Assembly (NCBI GenBank): GCA_902628045.1
Contig: CACOLU010000008.1
Coordinates: 1-38,615, forward strand
Direction of reading: 5' to 3'
Source: an uncultured Candidatus Actinomarina sp.
Lineage (GTDB): Bacteria > Actinomycetota > Acidimicrobiia > Actinomarinales > Actinomarinaceae
DNA length: 38,615 nucleotides
The position numbers and the translations under genes were made by a program. The notes under the pieces were generated by a model. The model was not told the origin of the DNA, ran no database searches, and saw only the letters and a program-made list of their open reading frames with translations. Positions 1 to 7,713 of the stretch are shown here, in pieces. Numbering within the stretch: the first letter of the stretch is position 1; every line of letters begins with the position of its first letter.

Positions 1-1557
1 AGGAAATGGTCCAACAATACCAGCCATTTCAGCAGAGGCTTTATAAGCTTCTCCTGTAAGCATCGCAGTTAAAGCACCCGCAATTGCTCTTCCCAGTTTT
101 GAATCATACGCAATACCTTTTCTCATCAAGAGAGACCCTAGGTTTGCATAGCCTAACCCTAAGGTTCTATAGTCATAAGAACCCTGAGCAATTTCTTTTG
201 ATGGGAATTGTGCCATTTCAACAGATATTTCAAGAACAATAGTCCAGATTCTAAGGGCATGTTTATAAGAAGCAACATCAAAAATTTGAGTTTCATCATC
301 ATAAAATTTAACTAGATTAAGACTTGCTAAGTTACATGCTGTATTGTCTAAGAATAGATATTCTGAACATGGATTAGAAGCTCTAATTCTTCCACCCACA
401 GGTGAAGTGTGCCATTCATTTATAGTTGTATCGTACTGTACACCAGGATCTGCACATTTCCACGCTGCATCGGCAATTTTGTTCCATAGATCTCTTGCTT
501 TCACAGTTTTCATAACAGAACCATCTGTTCTTGCTAAAAGATCCCAATCACCATCTTCTTCTATTGCGGTTAAAAATTCAGTAGGAACTTTTACTGAGTT
601 ATTTGAATTTTGACCAGAGACAGTTGCATAAGCTTCACCATTGAAGTCAGAAGGGTATCCGGCTGCAATCAGTGCTCTTGCTTTATCTTCTTCTATAGCT
701 TTCCACTCAATAAAGTCTTCGATATCTGGATGATCCAAATCTAATATGACCATCTTTGCTGCTCTTCTTGTTGTTCCACCTGATTTTATGGCCCCAGCGG
801 CTCTATCTCCAATTTTAAGAAATGACATAACGCCCGATGAAACACCACCACCTGAAAGTTGTTCACCTTCTCCTCTTAAATTTGAAAAGTTTGTACCAGT
901 TCCAGAACCAAACTTGAATAAGCGTGCCTCCTTAACCCAGAGATCCATTATTCCACCTTCATTTACTAAATCGTCTTCAATGGATTGTATAAAGCAAGCA
1001 TGTGGTTGTGGACGAGAATAAGAATCTTCACTTGGAGTTAAGTTACCAGTCTTTGGATCTACATACCAAAAACCTTGTTGTGGGCCAGTTAAATCATATT
1101 TGTAATTTAAACCAGTGTTAAACCACTGAGGACTGTTTGGAGCTGCCATTTGTGTTGCAAGCATGTATTTAAGTTCATCTTCGAATGCTTGTGCATCATT
1201 AGAAGAGGCAAAATATCCAGTTTTTTCTCCCCAATGTCTCCATGTTTCAGCTAAGCGGTCAAAAACTTGTCTTGAAGAGGTTTCAGGACCAAGAATAGGT
1301 TCACCATTTTCGTCTTTTAGTTCATTTCCATCTACATCGAATTGTGGTACACCGGCTTTTCTAAAATATTTAGAGACCATAATGTCTGTTGCAACTTGAG
1401 ACCATGTAGAGGGAATCTCTACATCATTCATTTCGAAAACAACGGAGCCGTCCGGGTTAGTAATTTTTGAACTTCGTTTTTCCCACGTGATGTTGTTATA
1501 TGGGTTACCTGGTGTTGTATATTTTCGATCTACTTTAAGCCCTGATCTTTTTGCCAC
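1..1557 (-). CDS. nrdJ: Adenosylcobalamin-dependent (class II) ribonucleotide reductase, N-terminal 519 residues
   Basis: Class II ribonucleotide reductase makes deoxyribonucleotides from ribonucleotides with a B12-derived radical, so it needs neither a metal-radical partner subunit nor oxygen. The frame runs open to the left edge and its last 71 codons or so are consistent with the family, so the gene is cut by the window. The active-site block N-P-C-S-E-Y followed by T-A-C-N-L-A-S-L-N-L is encoded near 310-375 and is typical of long NrdJ proteins. I start it at GTG 1557 because AGGAG lies five bases upstream on the minus strand (1561-1568) and the protein then begins VAKRSGLKVDRKY, as expected for the family. 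Two NrdR boxes lie immediately upstream. The organism would need to make or import cobalamin. Identity is near certain. Confidence 0.96.
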   Translation of the reverse strand, partial: MAKRSGLKVDRKYTTPGNPYNNITWEKRSSKITNPDGSVVFEMNDVEIPSTWSQVATDIMVSKYFRKAGVPQFDVDGNELKDENGEPILGPETSSRQVFDRLAETWRHWGEKTGYFASSNDAQAFEDELKYMLATQMAAPNSPQWFNTGLNYKYDLTGPQQGFWYVDPKTGNLTPSEDSYSRPQPHACFIQSIEDDLVNEGGIMDLWVKEARLFKFGSGTGTNFSNLRGEGEQLSGGGVSSGVMSFLKIGDRAAGAIKSGGTTRRAAKMVILDLDHPDIEDFIEWKAIEEDKARALIAAGYPSDFNGEAYATVSGQNSNNSVKVPTEFLTAIEEDGDWDLLARTDGSVMKTVKARDLWNKIADAAWKCADPGVQYDTTINEWHTSPVGGRIRASNPCSEYLFLDNTACNLASLNLVKFYDDETQIFDVASYKHALRIWTIVLEISVEMAQFPSKEIAQGSYDYRTLGLGYANLGSLLMRKGIAYDSKLGRAIAGALTAMLTGEAYKASAEMAGIVGPFP

Positions 1558-1571
1558 TTTTTCTCCTTTTA

Positions 1572-1587
1572 TAACTAAATATTGTAT
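1572..1587. promoter_or_regulatory. NrdR box, promoter-proximal copy
   Basis: The 16-mer TAACTAAATATTGTAT fits the NrdR box consensus acaCwAtATaTwGtgt at the core CTAAATATTG, with weaker ends than its partner. It begins exactly 31 bp from the second box, three helical turns, which is the classic NrdR spacing. On the minus strand it covers a probable -10 hexamer (TACAAT, 1586-1581) and lies just upstream of the nrdJ ribosome binding site. Binding by the ATP/dATP-sensing repressor NrdR would block transcription. Confidence 0.75.
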
Positions 1588-1602
1588 AGGTATTACAAAA
1601 TA

Positions 1603-1618
1603 ACACTAAATATAGTGT
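1603..1618. promoter_or_regulatory. NrdR box, promoter-distal copy
   Basis: ACACTAAATATAGTGT is a near-perfect palindrome and matches the NrdR consensus at every strongly conserved position. It lies 31 bp from the second box and would overlap the -35 region (minus-strand TTAGTG, 1609-1604, 17 bp from the proposed -10). The pair therefore brackets the nrdJ promoter, as in other NrdR-regulated ribonucleotide reductase genes. Confidence 0.88.
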
Positions 1619-1680
1619 TTTATAACTATATTATAAATTGCTTTAATTTTCAAGCTTTTACAAGTAAAATTTTCGCGAGG

Positions 1681-2427
1681 ATGTTTCAAATTCAATTACG
1701 CTATTTTCAATATATTCTATCTTTTGCAATTTTTGTAGGTGTTTTAATTTCAAGTCAAGCATTGATAACTTCTTGTTTTGTAGGCTTGGCATTAATTTGG
1801 TTAACAGAGATGCTCATAGGGCAATTTGACATAAAGTCTCAGCAATATTTGATAATTTTAACGGTTTTATTACTTTCTTTCTCTTCCGTAGCAGTTCAAA
1901 ACATTTACCCTAACGTAGATAAAGTTGGATTATTACTTTCTCCTTTATTGCTTTCGATAACTTATTTTTTATTTCAAAAAGAAGTAAACATATATAAAAT
2001 TGGAAACGTATTTATAGTATTGTTCTTCACTTTTTTAATTAATAGATTTACTGTTACCGAAATTTTTCAAGAGAATATCTATTACATATCTTATATGTTT
2101 CTTTTGTTGCTATTTTTAAAAACACTTGCGACTTACTTCGCAGTTCAATTCAGCAATTTTCAGTTCTTTTTTAATTTTTTTATTGTTTCTATTGTGTTTA
2201 TTGGAGTAAGTAGTTTCTATTCATTTAATACTTTGTATATTTTTTTAGCAGGACTAACAACAGCATTGTTTTCAACATTAATAACTTTTATGTTTGTAAA
2301 AATACGCTTAGAGTATGAAATAACTACCAGACTCGCAAATCAAATTTACATATTTGATTTTATGTTTGCTTTCATTGCTTCACTATATATTGTTGATTCA
2401 CTAAATGTTGTAAATGGTTTATTCTGA
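1681..2427 (+). CDS. Polytopic membrane protein of unknown function
   Basis: I do not recognise a family. The 248-residue product is extremely hydrophobic, with about seven or eight predicted membrane helices separated by very short loops and no obvious soluble domain or catalytic motif. Longer in-frame starts exist at 1582 and 1615, but they would run through the NrdR boxes and the nrdJ promoter. ATG 1681 is preceded by TAAAAT at 1665-1670 and a GAGG directly before the start, so I prefer it. The next gene begins five bases after the stop, and the two downstream genes encode a GNAT-like transferase and a glycosyltransferase. A role in export or assembly of an envelope polymer is plausible but only inferred from context. 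Confidence 0.7.
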   Translation: MFQIQLRYFQYILSFAIFVGVLISSQALITSCFVGLALIWLTEMLIGQFDIKSQQYLIILTVLLLSFSSVAVQNIYPNVDKVGLLLSPLLLSITYFLFQKEVNIYKIGNVFIVLFFTFLINRFTVTEIFQENIYYISYMFLLLLFLKTLATYFAVQFSNFQFFFNFFIVSIVFIGVSSFYSFNTLYIFLAGLTTALFSTLITFMFVKIRLEYEITTRLANQIYIFDFMFAFIASLYIVDSLNVVNGLF

Positions 2428-2432
2428 GTTTT

Positions 2433-3248
2433 GTGGAAAAACAAGTTTTAGACTCACCATTTACTAAAAAAGAATATTTAAATTTAGTTAAACAATTTAA
2501 TGATGAACATGATGAAATCTTTGATGATTTCGCAATATCTCGTAAAACTATTGTTAATATTGGTAACAGAGAATTTGTCGATTACAGACCCACTATTGAT
2601 ATAAAATTTGAATTATTGAGAAGTAATGCCATTTCAAAAATTAATTTAGATTCGTTACACTATTTTCAAATTAAAAAAATTTTAAAAAATGAACTTTTTA
2701 AATCAATCAATATTAAAAAGTCAGATATAAGTGTAAATTTAATTTTGCCTGATCTTTACGAAGACTATTTACAAAATTTAACAAAAAAAAATCGACATGA
2801 ACTTAATAGAAAAAAAAGAAAATTTTCTGAGCAAATAGATTTTTTTGAACTACTTGAGTCCAAAGACACAGAAATATTTGATACTTTTGTATCTCAACAT
2901 AAAAAATCAAAAGGTGATAAAGGTAAATTTATGACAAAAGATATTGAGACATATTTTGAAAATCTTTTAAAACTCGAGGGTTGGAAAATTTACTATTTAA
3001 AAACTGATATAGGAGTTGTTTCTACTGCATTTTGCTATGAAAATAGCAATGGATGCTATCTTTACAACTCAAGTAGAGATAATAAATTTAATTCAATTAA
3101 TCCCGGAATTGTCTTAAATGATTTGATAATTCAAAGCTTGATTCAAAAAAGTAAATTTTTTTTTGATTTTTTAAAAGGTACAGAAAGATATAAGTTTGAT
3201 TTGGGTGGGCAACCAATACAATTATATGATTTGAATATAAAAATATGA
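2433..3248 (+). CDS. GNAT-fold acyltransferase of the BioF2/CelD-like (Acetyltransf_6) type
   Basis: The 271-residue protein resembles the Acetyltransf_6 family, which is often found in capsule and exopolysaccharide loci and is related to FemAB peptidyltransferases. The supporting features are a basic stretch around residues 118-130 (K-K-N-R-H-E-L-N-R-K-K-R) and a C-terminal block F-F-D-F-L-K-G-T-E-R-Y-K near 245-255, which matches the conserved FDFLxGxExYK signature. The start is GTG 2433, five bases after the previous stop. The stop overlaps the next start as ATGA, so translation is probably coupled to the glycosyltransferase. No signal peptide or membrane helix is visible. The exact acceptor cannot be read from the sequence. 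Confidence 0.78.
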   Translation: MEKQVLDSPFTKKEYLNLVKQFNDEHDEIFDDFAISRKTIVNIGNREFVDYRPTIDIKFELLRSNAISKINLDSLHYFQIKKILKNELFKSINIKKSDISVNLILPDLYEDYLQNLTKKNRHELNRKKRKFSEQIDFFELLESKDTEIFDTFVSQHKKSKGDKGKFMTKDIETYFENLLKLEGWKIYYLKTDIGVVSTAFCYENSNGCYLYNSSRDNKFNSINPGIVLNDLIIQSLIQKSKFFFDFLKGTERYKFDLGGQPIQLYDLNIKI

Positions 3249-4378
3249 AAATATTACAAATTAGTTTTCACACAGCTCCTTTTGGCAGTGCCGGAAAGTT
3301 TGATTCTGGTGGTTTGAATATTTATGTTGAAAAAATTTCAGATCAACTGTCTAAAAATAATCATGTTACTGTTGTAACTGCTGAAAAAGCAGAGAGTTTT
3401 TCAAAGGGCAATCTTGATTTTCAGTCTTTAGATTTATTCGATAAAGATTTGTCTGTTGAAGATAAAGAAATTTACTTACAGGAATTCATAAATAAATTAT
3501 ATGAATCATTTGATCTTGACAGTTTTGATGTAATACATGCTCACTATTGGTTATCTGGTTTAGTTGGAAAAGAGATCAAAAATAAATTCAACAAACCATT
3601 AGTTTTCACATCTCATAGTTTGGGTATTTTTCTCGAAGGATATAACAAAGAAAGAGTTGACTGTGAAAAAATAATTATGACATCATCAGATGTTATCACT
3701 ACATCTTCACAGTTTGAGAAAAATATGATTTCAGAAAATTATAAAGTTGACTCATCAAAGATGAAATTAGTAAAGCCAGGTGTAGACGTGGAGATATTTA
3801 TACCGAACTCAGAAATTAATAGAGAGAACATATTTTTATCGATTGGAAGGATACAGGAACAAAAAGGACAGATTGATGTACTTAAATTTTTAGATAATTT
3901 CAGGAAAGTTGAGAATAATTTTATGTGTTATTTTATTGGTGGACCAAGCGGTAAGTCTGGCATTGAATATTTAGAAGAACTTAAAAAAGTTGTAATTGAT
4001 TTAGAGCTCGAGTCATACGTGGAATTTGTGGACATTATTTCACAAACAAAAATAAGAGATCTGCTAAATAAATCAAAATTATTAATACATACCTCTAAGT
4101 TTGAAACATTCGGACTCGTAGCAGCAGAAGCCCTTGCAATGGGTGTTCCCGTTTTGACAACTAATAGAGGCTCTTTGTTAGAGATTGTTGAGAACAGTAT
4201 AAATGGTTATCAATCTGAAAATTTAATAGATCGTAATGTAAATAATTTTGTAAAAGAATTATTAAATAATGATGAGAAATTTAACGAAATTATGTTGAAC
4301 TGTTTTGAGAAATCAAAGGGTTATAACTGGACTAATACAGCCATTGAGATTGAAAATCTTTATAGTAATTTTATTTAA
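3245..4378 (+). CDS. GT4-family glycosyltransferase
   Basis: This 377-residue retaining glycosyltransferase has the GT-B fold of family GT4. It starts with a glycine-rich loop containing G-K-F-D-S-G-G-L-N-I-Y-V (residues 17-28), carries H-A-H-Y-W at 98-102, and has the donor-binding E-x7-E motif at E287 and E295 inside S-K-F-E-T-F-G followed by A-M-G-V-P-V-L. The N-terminal G-G-L-N-x-Y-V pattern resembles the MshA/sucrose-phosphate-synthase side of GT4, but the acceptor is not determinable and I give no symbol. Its ATG overlaps the upstream stop by four bases. The stop TAA shares the palindrome TTAA with the stop of the convergent hydrolase gene. Confidence 0.9.
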   Translation: MKILQISFHTAPFGSAGKFDSGGLNIYVEKISDQLSKNNHVTVVTAEKAESFSKGNLDFQSLDLFDKDLSVEDKEIYLQEFINKLYESFDLDSFDVIHAHYWLSGLVGKEIKNKFNKPLVFTSHSLGIFLEGYNKERVDCEKIIMTSSDVITTSSQFEKNMISENYKVDSSKMKLVKPGVDVEIFIPNSEINRENIFLSIGRIQEQKGQIDVLKFLDNFRKVENNFMCYFIGGPSGKSGIEYLEELKKVVIDLELESYVEFVDIISQTKIRDLLNKSKLLIHTSKFETFGLVAAEALAMGVPVLTTNRGSLLEIVENSINGYQSENLIDRNVNNFVKELLNNDEKFNEIMLNCFEKSKGYNWTNTAIEIENLYSNFI

Positions 4379-5589
4379 TCTAGACCAGATAAAAATATAT
4401 CTAATTGGTAAACGTAATTATCAGGATCCGCATTCCATGACGTAACATGACCAACATTTTCATAACGTATATATGTAAAGTTGGTATCCCTATTTTCTGC
4501 AATTAAGTCAGACATTTCAACAGGAACCCATTCATCATCATCACCATGAAACAGTAATACAGGAATATCCGAGTTTATTACATTGTCAGTAAAGTTCATA
4601 TTTTCAAAATCTAAACTATATCTAATTTCTGTAAATATCTTGAAATAACCAAATAATTGTTTTGGTACCCAAGGATATCTTGCAGCGCCGTTTACCTCAA
4701 CGCTTTCCCAGAAATTTATCACTGGTGCTTCATAAATAATTCCCTTAACTTTACTTCTATCTCCTACATTTCCTAACCATGATGAGATAGGGCCACCTCC
4801 ACCACTTGTGCCCCAAAGCACAACATTATCGGTGAATTCCAAAGCTTTGTTAATAGCTCCATCAAGATCTTTCCACTCAGTTGTTCCATATTGAAAAATT
4901 CCAGATGGATCTTTTGGAAGGCCTTTATCATTTCTATAAGAAATAATCATTGACCTGTAACCCATATCTACAATTTCACCAGCTCTCATTTTTGCAAAAA
5001 CTTCTCTAGAATAATCTCCTCGAAAACCGTGAACAAATATTACAATCCCAATATCACCATCATTAGTTAAATATGCAGGAAATTCACCAAGGTCTGACTG
5101 GTAGTAAATAGTTTCATAGTCAAGACCGGAGACAGATTTTGGGGTGTATACTCCCTCGGAGGCCTGTCCAGACCAACTAGAAGTTCCAAGAATTTTATAC
5201 TCACCTGTATCATTTCGAACTACAAGGCTAGTTCCTCTTATTTTATCTCCTTCTACCAATGTACCGTTCAGGTTTATGAGACTTCTTTCAACAATAGTTC
5301 CGTTAGTGGAAATTATATCTCCAACAACAGCATCTCCATTTTGTCCAATGATGCCGTAAATGCCTTTTTCTAACAGAGGACCCCACATTTCTTCTTCTAC
5401 ATTTAAAACAATTGAGGTGTCGCCTATGCTTGATATAACAACTCTGTCTTCAGCAGTACCAATACTTTCAGTGTCATTAAAATCCGGGTTTAATCCACCT
5501 TCATAAATAACCCCTGAAAAGAACCAACCAGCACCAGCTAAAACAATTAATAATAAAAAACCAAAAATATAACTTAATTTTTTAATCAC
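4375..5589 (-). CDS. Membrane-anchored alpha/beta hydrolase
   Basis: The 404-residue protein has one N-terminal membrane helix (about residues 5-26). A roughly 120-residue beta-rich region follows, then an alpha/beta-hydrolase domain from about 165. The catalytic set appears complete: oxyanion-loop H-G-F-R-G at 187-191, nucleophile S262 in G-T-S-G-G, acid D351 or D352 in H-G-D-D-D-E-W, and H381 in V-G-H. The domain should lie outside the cytoplasmic membrane. The substrate is unknown; esterase or peptidase activity are both possible. It starts eight bases inside the upstream hydrolase gene, so the two are probably one operon of related enzymes. The extra N-terminal beta domain distinguishes it from its neighbour. 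Confidence 0.85.
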   Translation of the reverse strand: MIKKLSYIFGFLLLIVLAGAGWFFSGVIYEGGLNPDFNDTESIGTAEDRVVISSIGDTSIVLNVEEEMWGPLLEKGIYGIIGQNGDAVVGDIISTNGTIVERSLINLNGTLVEGDKIRGTSLVVRNDTGEYKILGTSSWSGQASEGVYTPKSVSGLDYETIYYQSDLGEFPAYLTNDGDIGIVIFVHGFRGDYSREVFAKMRAGEIVDMGYRSMIISYRNDKGLPKDPSGIFQYGTTEWKDLDGAINKALEFTDNVVLWGTSGGGGPISSWLGNVGDRSKVKGIIYEAPVINFWESVEVNGAARYPWVPKQLFGYFKIFTEIRYSLDFENMNFTDNVINSDIPVLLFHGDDDEWVPVEMSDLIAENRDTNFTYIRYENVGHVTSWNADPDNYVYQLDIFLSGLD

Positions 5590-6529
5590 TTAAAGTCCTA
5601 GAATAAAAGTCAGTTAATTTTTGAGCGTACTCTTCTTCATAATAAAACAAGATTTGAGTGTGTCCCATATCATCATATTTATGAATACTGTATTCAATTT
5701 CATTTTGAATTGCTATTTCAACAAGGTCGTCAGAATGATGTGAAAGAACCCTGTCGCTTTGAACTCCAGTAAATATTAATAAGGGTTGTTTATTACCTTT
5801 TTCTAATGCTTGTTCAGGAATATCTTTTAACATATTTATTCTTTTAAAAACTAAAGCATAATGGTGAATAGGTTCCCATAAAAAAGTCGGCAAACCTTGG
5901 TATTCCATTTCTTCTCTTACTAATGTTTTGAAATCAACTGGAGGATCTATAACTGCAATAGAACCAAAGTCATTAGATTTTGCTGGAATCATCAAAGCTA
6001 CTAATCCACCCAGAGAACTGCCATAAATACCTATATTAGATGGTTTTATTCCTCTATCTTTTAACCATGAAATTGCTGCTATAACATCGTCGGTTTCATT
6101 TTGACCAGCTGTATAAAACCCGTCTTCACATGTACTTTCTCCATGATCTCTAAAGTCTATAGCCAGTAGATTAAAACCGTTTTTGTTCAACATACCCATT
6201 GGAAGAAGAATGTCAGGAGAAAACTTACTACTAGTTACACCATGAAGAAAAATAACAGTAGGTTTTGATAAATCATTTTCAACCCACCAAGACTTTAATT
6301 CTATTTCACCTGAATCAGCAAAAATAGAAACCTCTTCATAATTTTCAATAAAATAATCTGAAGGATTCCAATCAGCTTTCTGACCTAGTGTGTAATTACT
6401 GGGGTCATTATTAGCTTCTTCAAACCAAACTTCACAACTTACTGATGCTGCTTGTCCATAGGCAAACCAGCCAACTCCAAAATATACTACAACAGCTATT
6501 ATTGCGAAAAAAACTATAAACTTTTTCAA
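5582..6529 (-). CDS. Membrane-anchored alpha/beta hydrolase
   Basis: This 315-residue enzyme has an N-terminal membrane anchor (about residues 4-25) and a standard alpha/beta-hydrolase fold: H-G at 96-97, nucleophile S172 in G-S-S-L-G-G, candidate acid D259 and catalytic H290 in D-M-G-H. It resembles BEM46/YqkD-type anchored hydrolases of unknown substrate. The start is TTG 6529, supported by a GGGGA ribosome binding site a few bases upstream. It is the first gene of a two-gene minus-strand operon with the larger hydrolase. The divergent SAM hydrolase gene begins only 66 bases away. The family is clear; the reaction is not. Confidence 0.87.
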   Translation of the reverse strand: MKKFIVFFAIIAVVVYFGVGWFAYGQAASVSCEVWFEEANNDPSNYTLGQKADWNPSDYFIENYEEVSIFADSGEIELKSWWVENDLSKPTVIFLHGVTSSKFSPDILLPMGMLNKNGFNLLAIDFRDHGESTCEDGFYTAGQNETDDVIAAISWLKDRGIKPSNIGIYGSSLGGLVALMIPAKSNDFGSIAVIDPPVDFKTLVREEMEYQGLPTFLWEPIHHYALVFKRINMLKDIPEQALEKGNKQPLLIFTGVQSDRVLSHHSDDLVEIAIQNEIEYSIHKYDDMGHTQILFYYEEEYAQKLTDFYSRTLSD

Positions 6530-6582
6530 TTAAATCCCCTTTGTATTTATAAGATTACACCATTAATACTTTCAAGTGAACT

Positions 6583-6588
6583 TATAAT
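6583..6588 (+). promoter_or_regulatory. -10 element of a probable leaderless promoter
   Basis: A perfect TATAAT ends seven bases before the ATG at 6596, so transcription would start at or next to the start codon. No ribosome binding site is present. The same geometry recurs before several other first-in-operon genes in the window. Confidence 0.7.
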
Positions 6589-6595
6589 CATTTCT

Positions 6596-7405
6596 ATGAG
6601 TAAAATTATCTCTTTTGCATCTGATTTTGGCCTAAATGATGGATCTGTTGGGGTTGTAAAAGGAGTTATTAGTCGTATTGATAGTGAAATAAAAATTAAT
6701 GATATTTCACATGGCATTCCACCACAGGACATCAAATACGGTTCTCTTCTATTAATGAGAGCTATTCAGTATATACCTCAAGGAGTTTTGTTGGCTGTTG
6801 TAGATCCAGGTGTTGGCGGCGATAGAAAAGCTATAGCAATTACGACCGATTGGGGAGTTATGATAGGTCCAGATAATGGATTATTAAATTTAGCTTGTGC
6901 AACAGTCGGTGGAGCACAAAAAGCCTACTCTTTAGAAAATGAAAACTGGATTATTCCTCATGAGGGAAATACATTTCATGCAAGAGATATTTTTGCGCCT
7001 TTCGCAGCAGGATATGCATCGGGACAATTAAAGCTAGAAGAGTTTGGACCTGAACTTGATCTAGAAGATTTAAAACAATACTTAATTCCTCTGACAGATA
7101 TTTCAGATGATGAAATTAGAGGTGAAGTGTTGTATGTTGATGAGTTTGGCAATTGTCAAACCAACATATCTCCACAAGAATTAATTGATAAAGATTTTAA
7201 AATTGGGGATGTCATTCCAATAAAAATTGATAATCAAGAACTTAGCGCTAAATGGTGTGAAACATATAAAAATGAAACAATTGGTGGGATAGGAATTGTT
7301 ATTGATTCTTGGGGCATGGCTTCATTATTTTTGAGTAATGGAAATGCTCAAAAAATGTTAAATTGTAAAGATAATTCGAAGGTAGTTATTAAAGCCTTAA
7401 ATTAG
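6596..7405 (+). CDS. SAM hydrolase / SAM hydroxide adenosyltransferase (DUF62)
   Basis: Members of this family hydrolyse S-adenosylmethionine to adenosine and methionine and are related to fluorinase and chlorinase. The 269-residue product has the conserved D-F-G at 10-12 and the catalytic triad of the hydroxide adenosyltransferases: D70 in V-V-D-P-G-V-G, R77 in G-D-R-K and H128 in F-H-A-R-D. The frame is open further upstream to 6452, but that extension overlaps the divergent hydrolase gene and has no family similarity. ATG 6596 gives the standard MSKIISFASDFG start and lies seven bases after a TATAAT. I see none of the changes expected of a halogenase, so hydrolysis is the likely reaction. 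Confidence 0.93.
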   Translation: MSKIISFASDFGLNDGSVGVVKGVISRIDSEIKINDISHGIPPQDIKYGSLLLMRAIQYIPQGVLLAVVDPGVGGDRKAIAITTDWGVMIGPDNGLLNLACATVGGAQKAYSLENENWIIPHEGNTFHARDIFAPFAAGYASGQLKLEEFGPELDLEDLKQYLIPLTDISDDEIRGEVLYVDEFGNCQTNISPQELIDKDFKIGDVIPIKIDNQELSAKWCETYKNETIGGIGIVIDSWGMASLFLSNGNAQKMLNCKDNSKVVIKALN

Positions 7406-7493
7406 ATATGGCAAGAGAACCTGAGATAAAAATAATTAATACTAGCAAAATAACAAAAACTAAAGTCCATGGCCTCATGGGTACATAATACAT
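7389..7493 (-). CDS. Possible 34-residue single-helix membrane peptide
   Basis: The minus strand encodes MYYVPMRPWTLVFVILLVLI followed by IFISGSLAISNLRL, one strong membrane helix flanked by a basic N-side and a short tail. It fills the gap between two plus-strand genes and overlaps the SAM hydrolase 3' end by 17 bases and the first two bases of the glutaredoxin-like gene. There is no ribosome binding site and no convincing -10 six to seven bases upstream, so the only support is the composition of the product. A chance open frame in AT-rich DNA remains quite possible. Confidence 0.3.
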   Translation of the reverse strand: MYYVPMRPWTLVFVILLVLIIFISGSLAISNLRL

Positions 7494-7713
7494 GTCAGAA
7501 TTAATTTTCGTTACAACAGTAAATTGTGAGTTGTGCAATAAAGCAAAAGTAAAAATTAAATTTTTAAAGCTTTTTTATCAAATTAGTGAAGTTGATGTTC
7601 AGACTGATTATCAAGAGTTTTTGCTACGAGTGCCTGTACTACTTAAAAATGAAAAAATTATTGAAGAAGGAATTTTTTCAAGATTAAGAATACTCAAAAA
7701 TCTATTTTTTTAA
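7492..7713 (+). CDS. Glutaredoxin-like small thioredoxin-fold protein
   Basis: The 73-residue protein carries a C-x-x-C redox motif (C12-E-L-C15) directly after its first beta strand. It also has the cis-proline context R-V-P-V-L-L at about residues 47-52, matching the short glutaredoxin-like family (DUF836, PF05768). It should be a cytoplasmic thiol-disulfide protein, but partner and substrate are unknown. No ribosome binding site is visible. The stop overlaps the convergent rimK-like stop through the palindrome TTAA. Its position 86 bases after the SAM hydrolase suggests it may be transcribed from the same promoter. Confidence 0.8.
   Translation: MSELIFVTTVNCELCNKAKVKIKFLKLFYQISEVDVQTDYQEFLLRVPVLLKNEKIIEEGIFSRLRILKNLFF

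Noticed and set aside
6452-6595. N-terminal extension of the SAM hydrolase to the upstream ATG
   Set aside because: It overlaps the divergent hydrolase start, has no family similarity, and ATG 6596 has a TATAAT at the leaderless distance.
7408-7488. 26-codon plus-strand frame between the SAM hydrolase and glutaredoxin-like genes
   Set aside because: Its product has no recognisable feature or ribosome binding site; the opposite strand gives a more protein-like membrane helix, itself only weakly supported.
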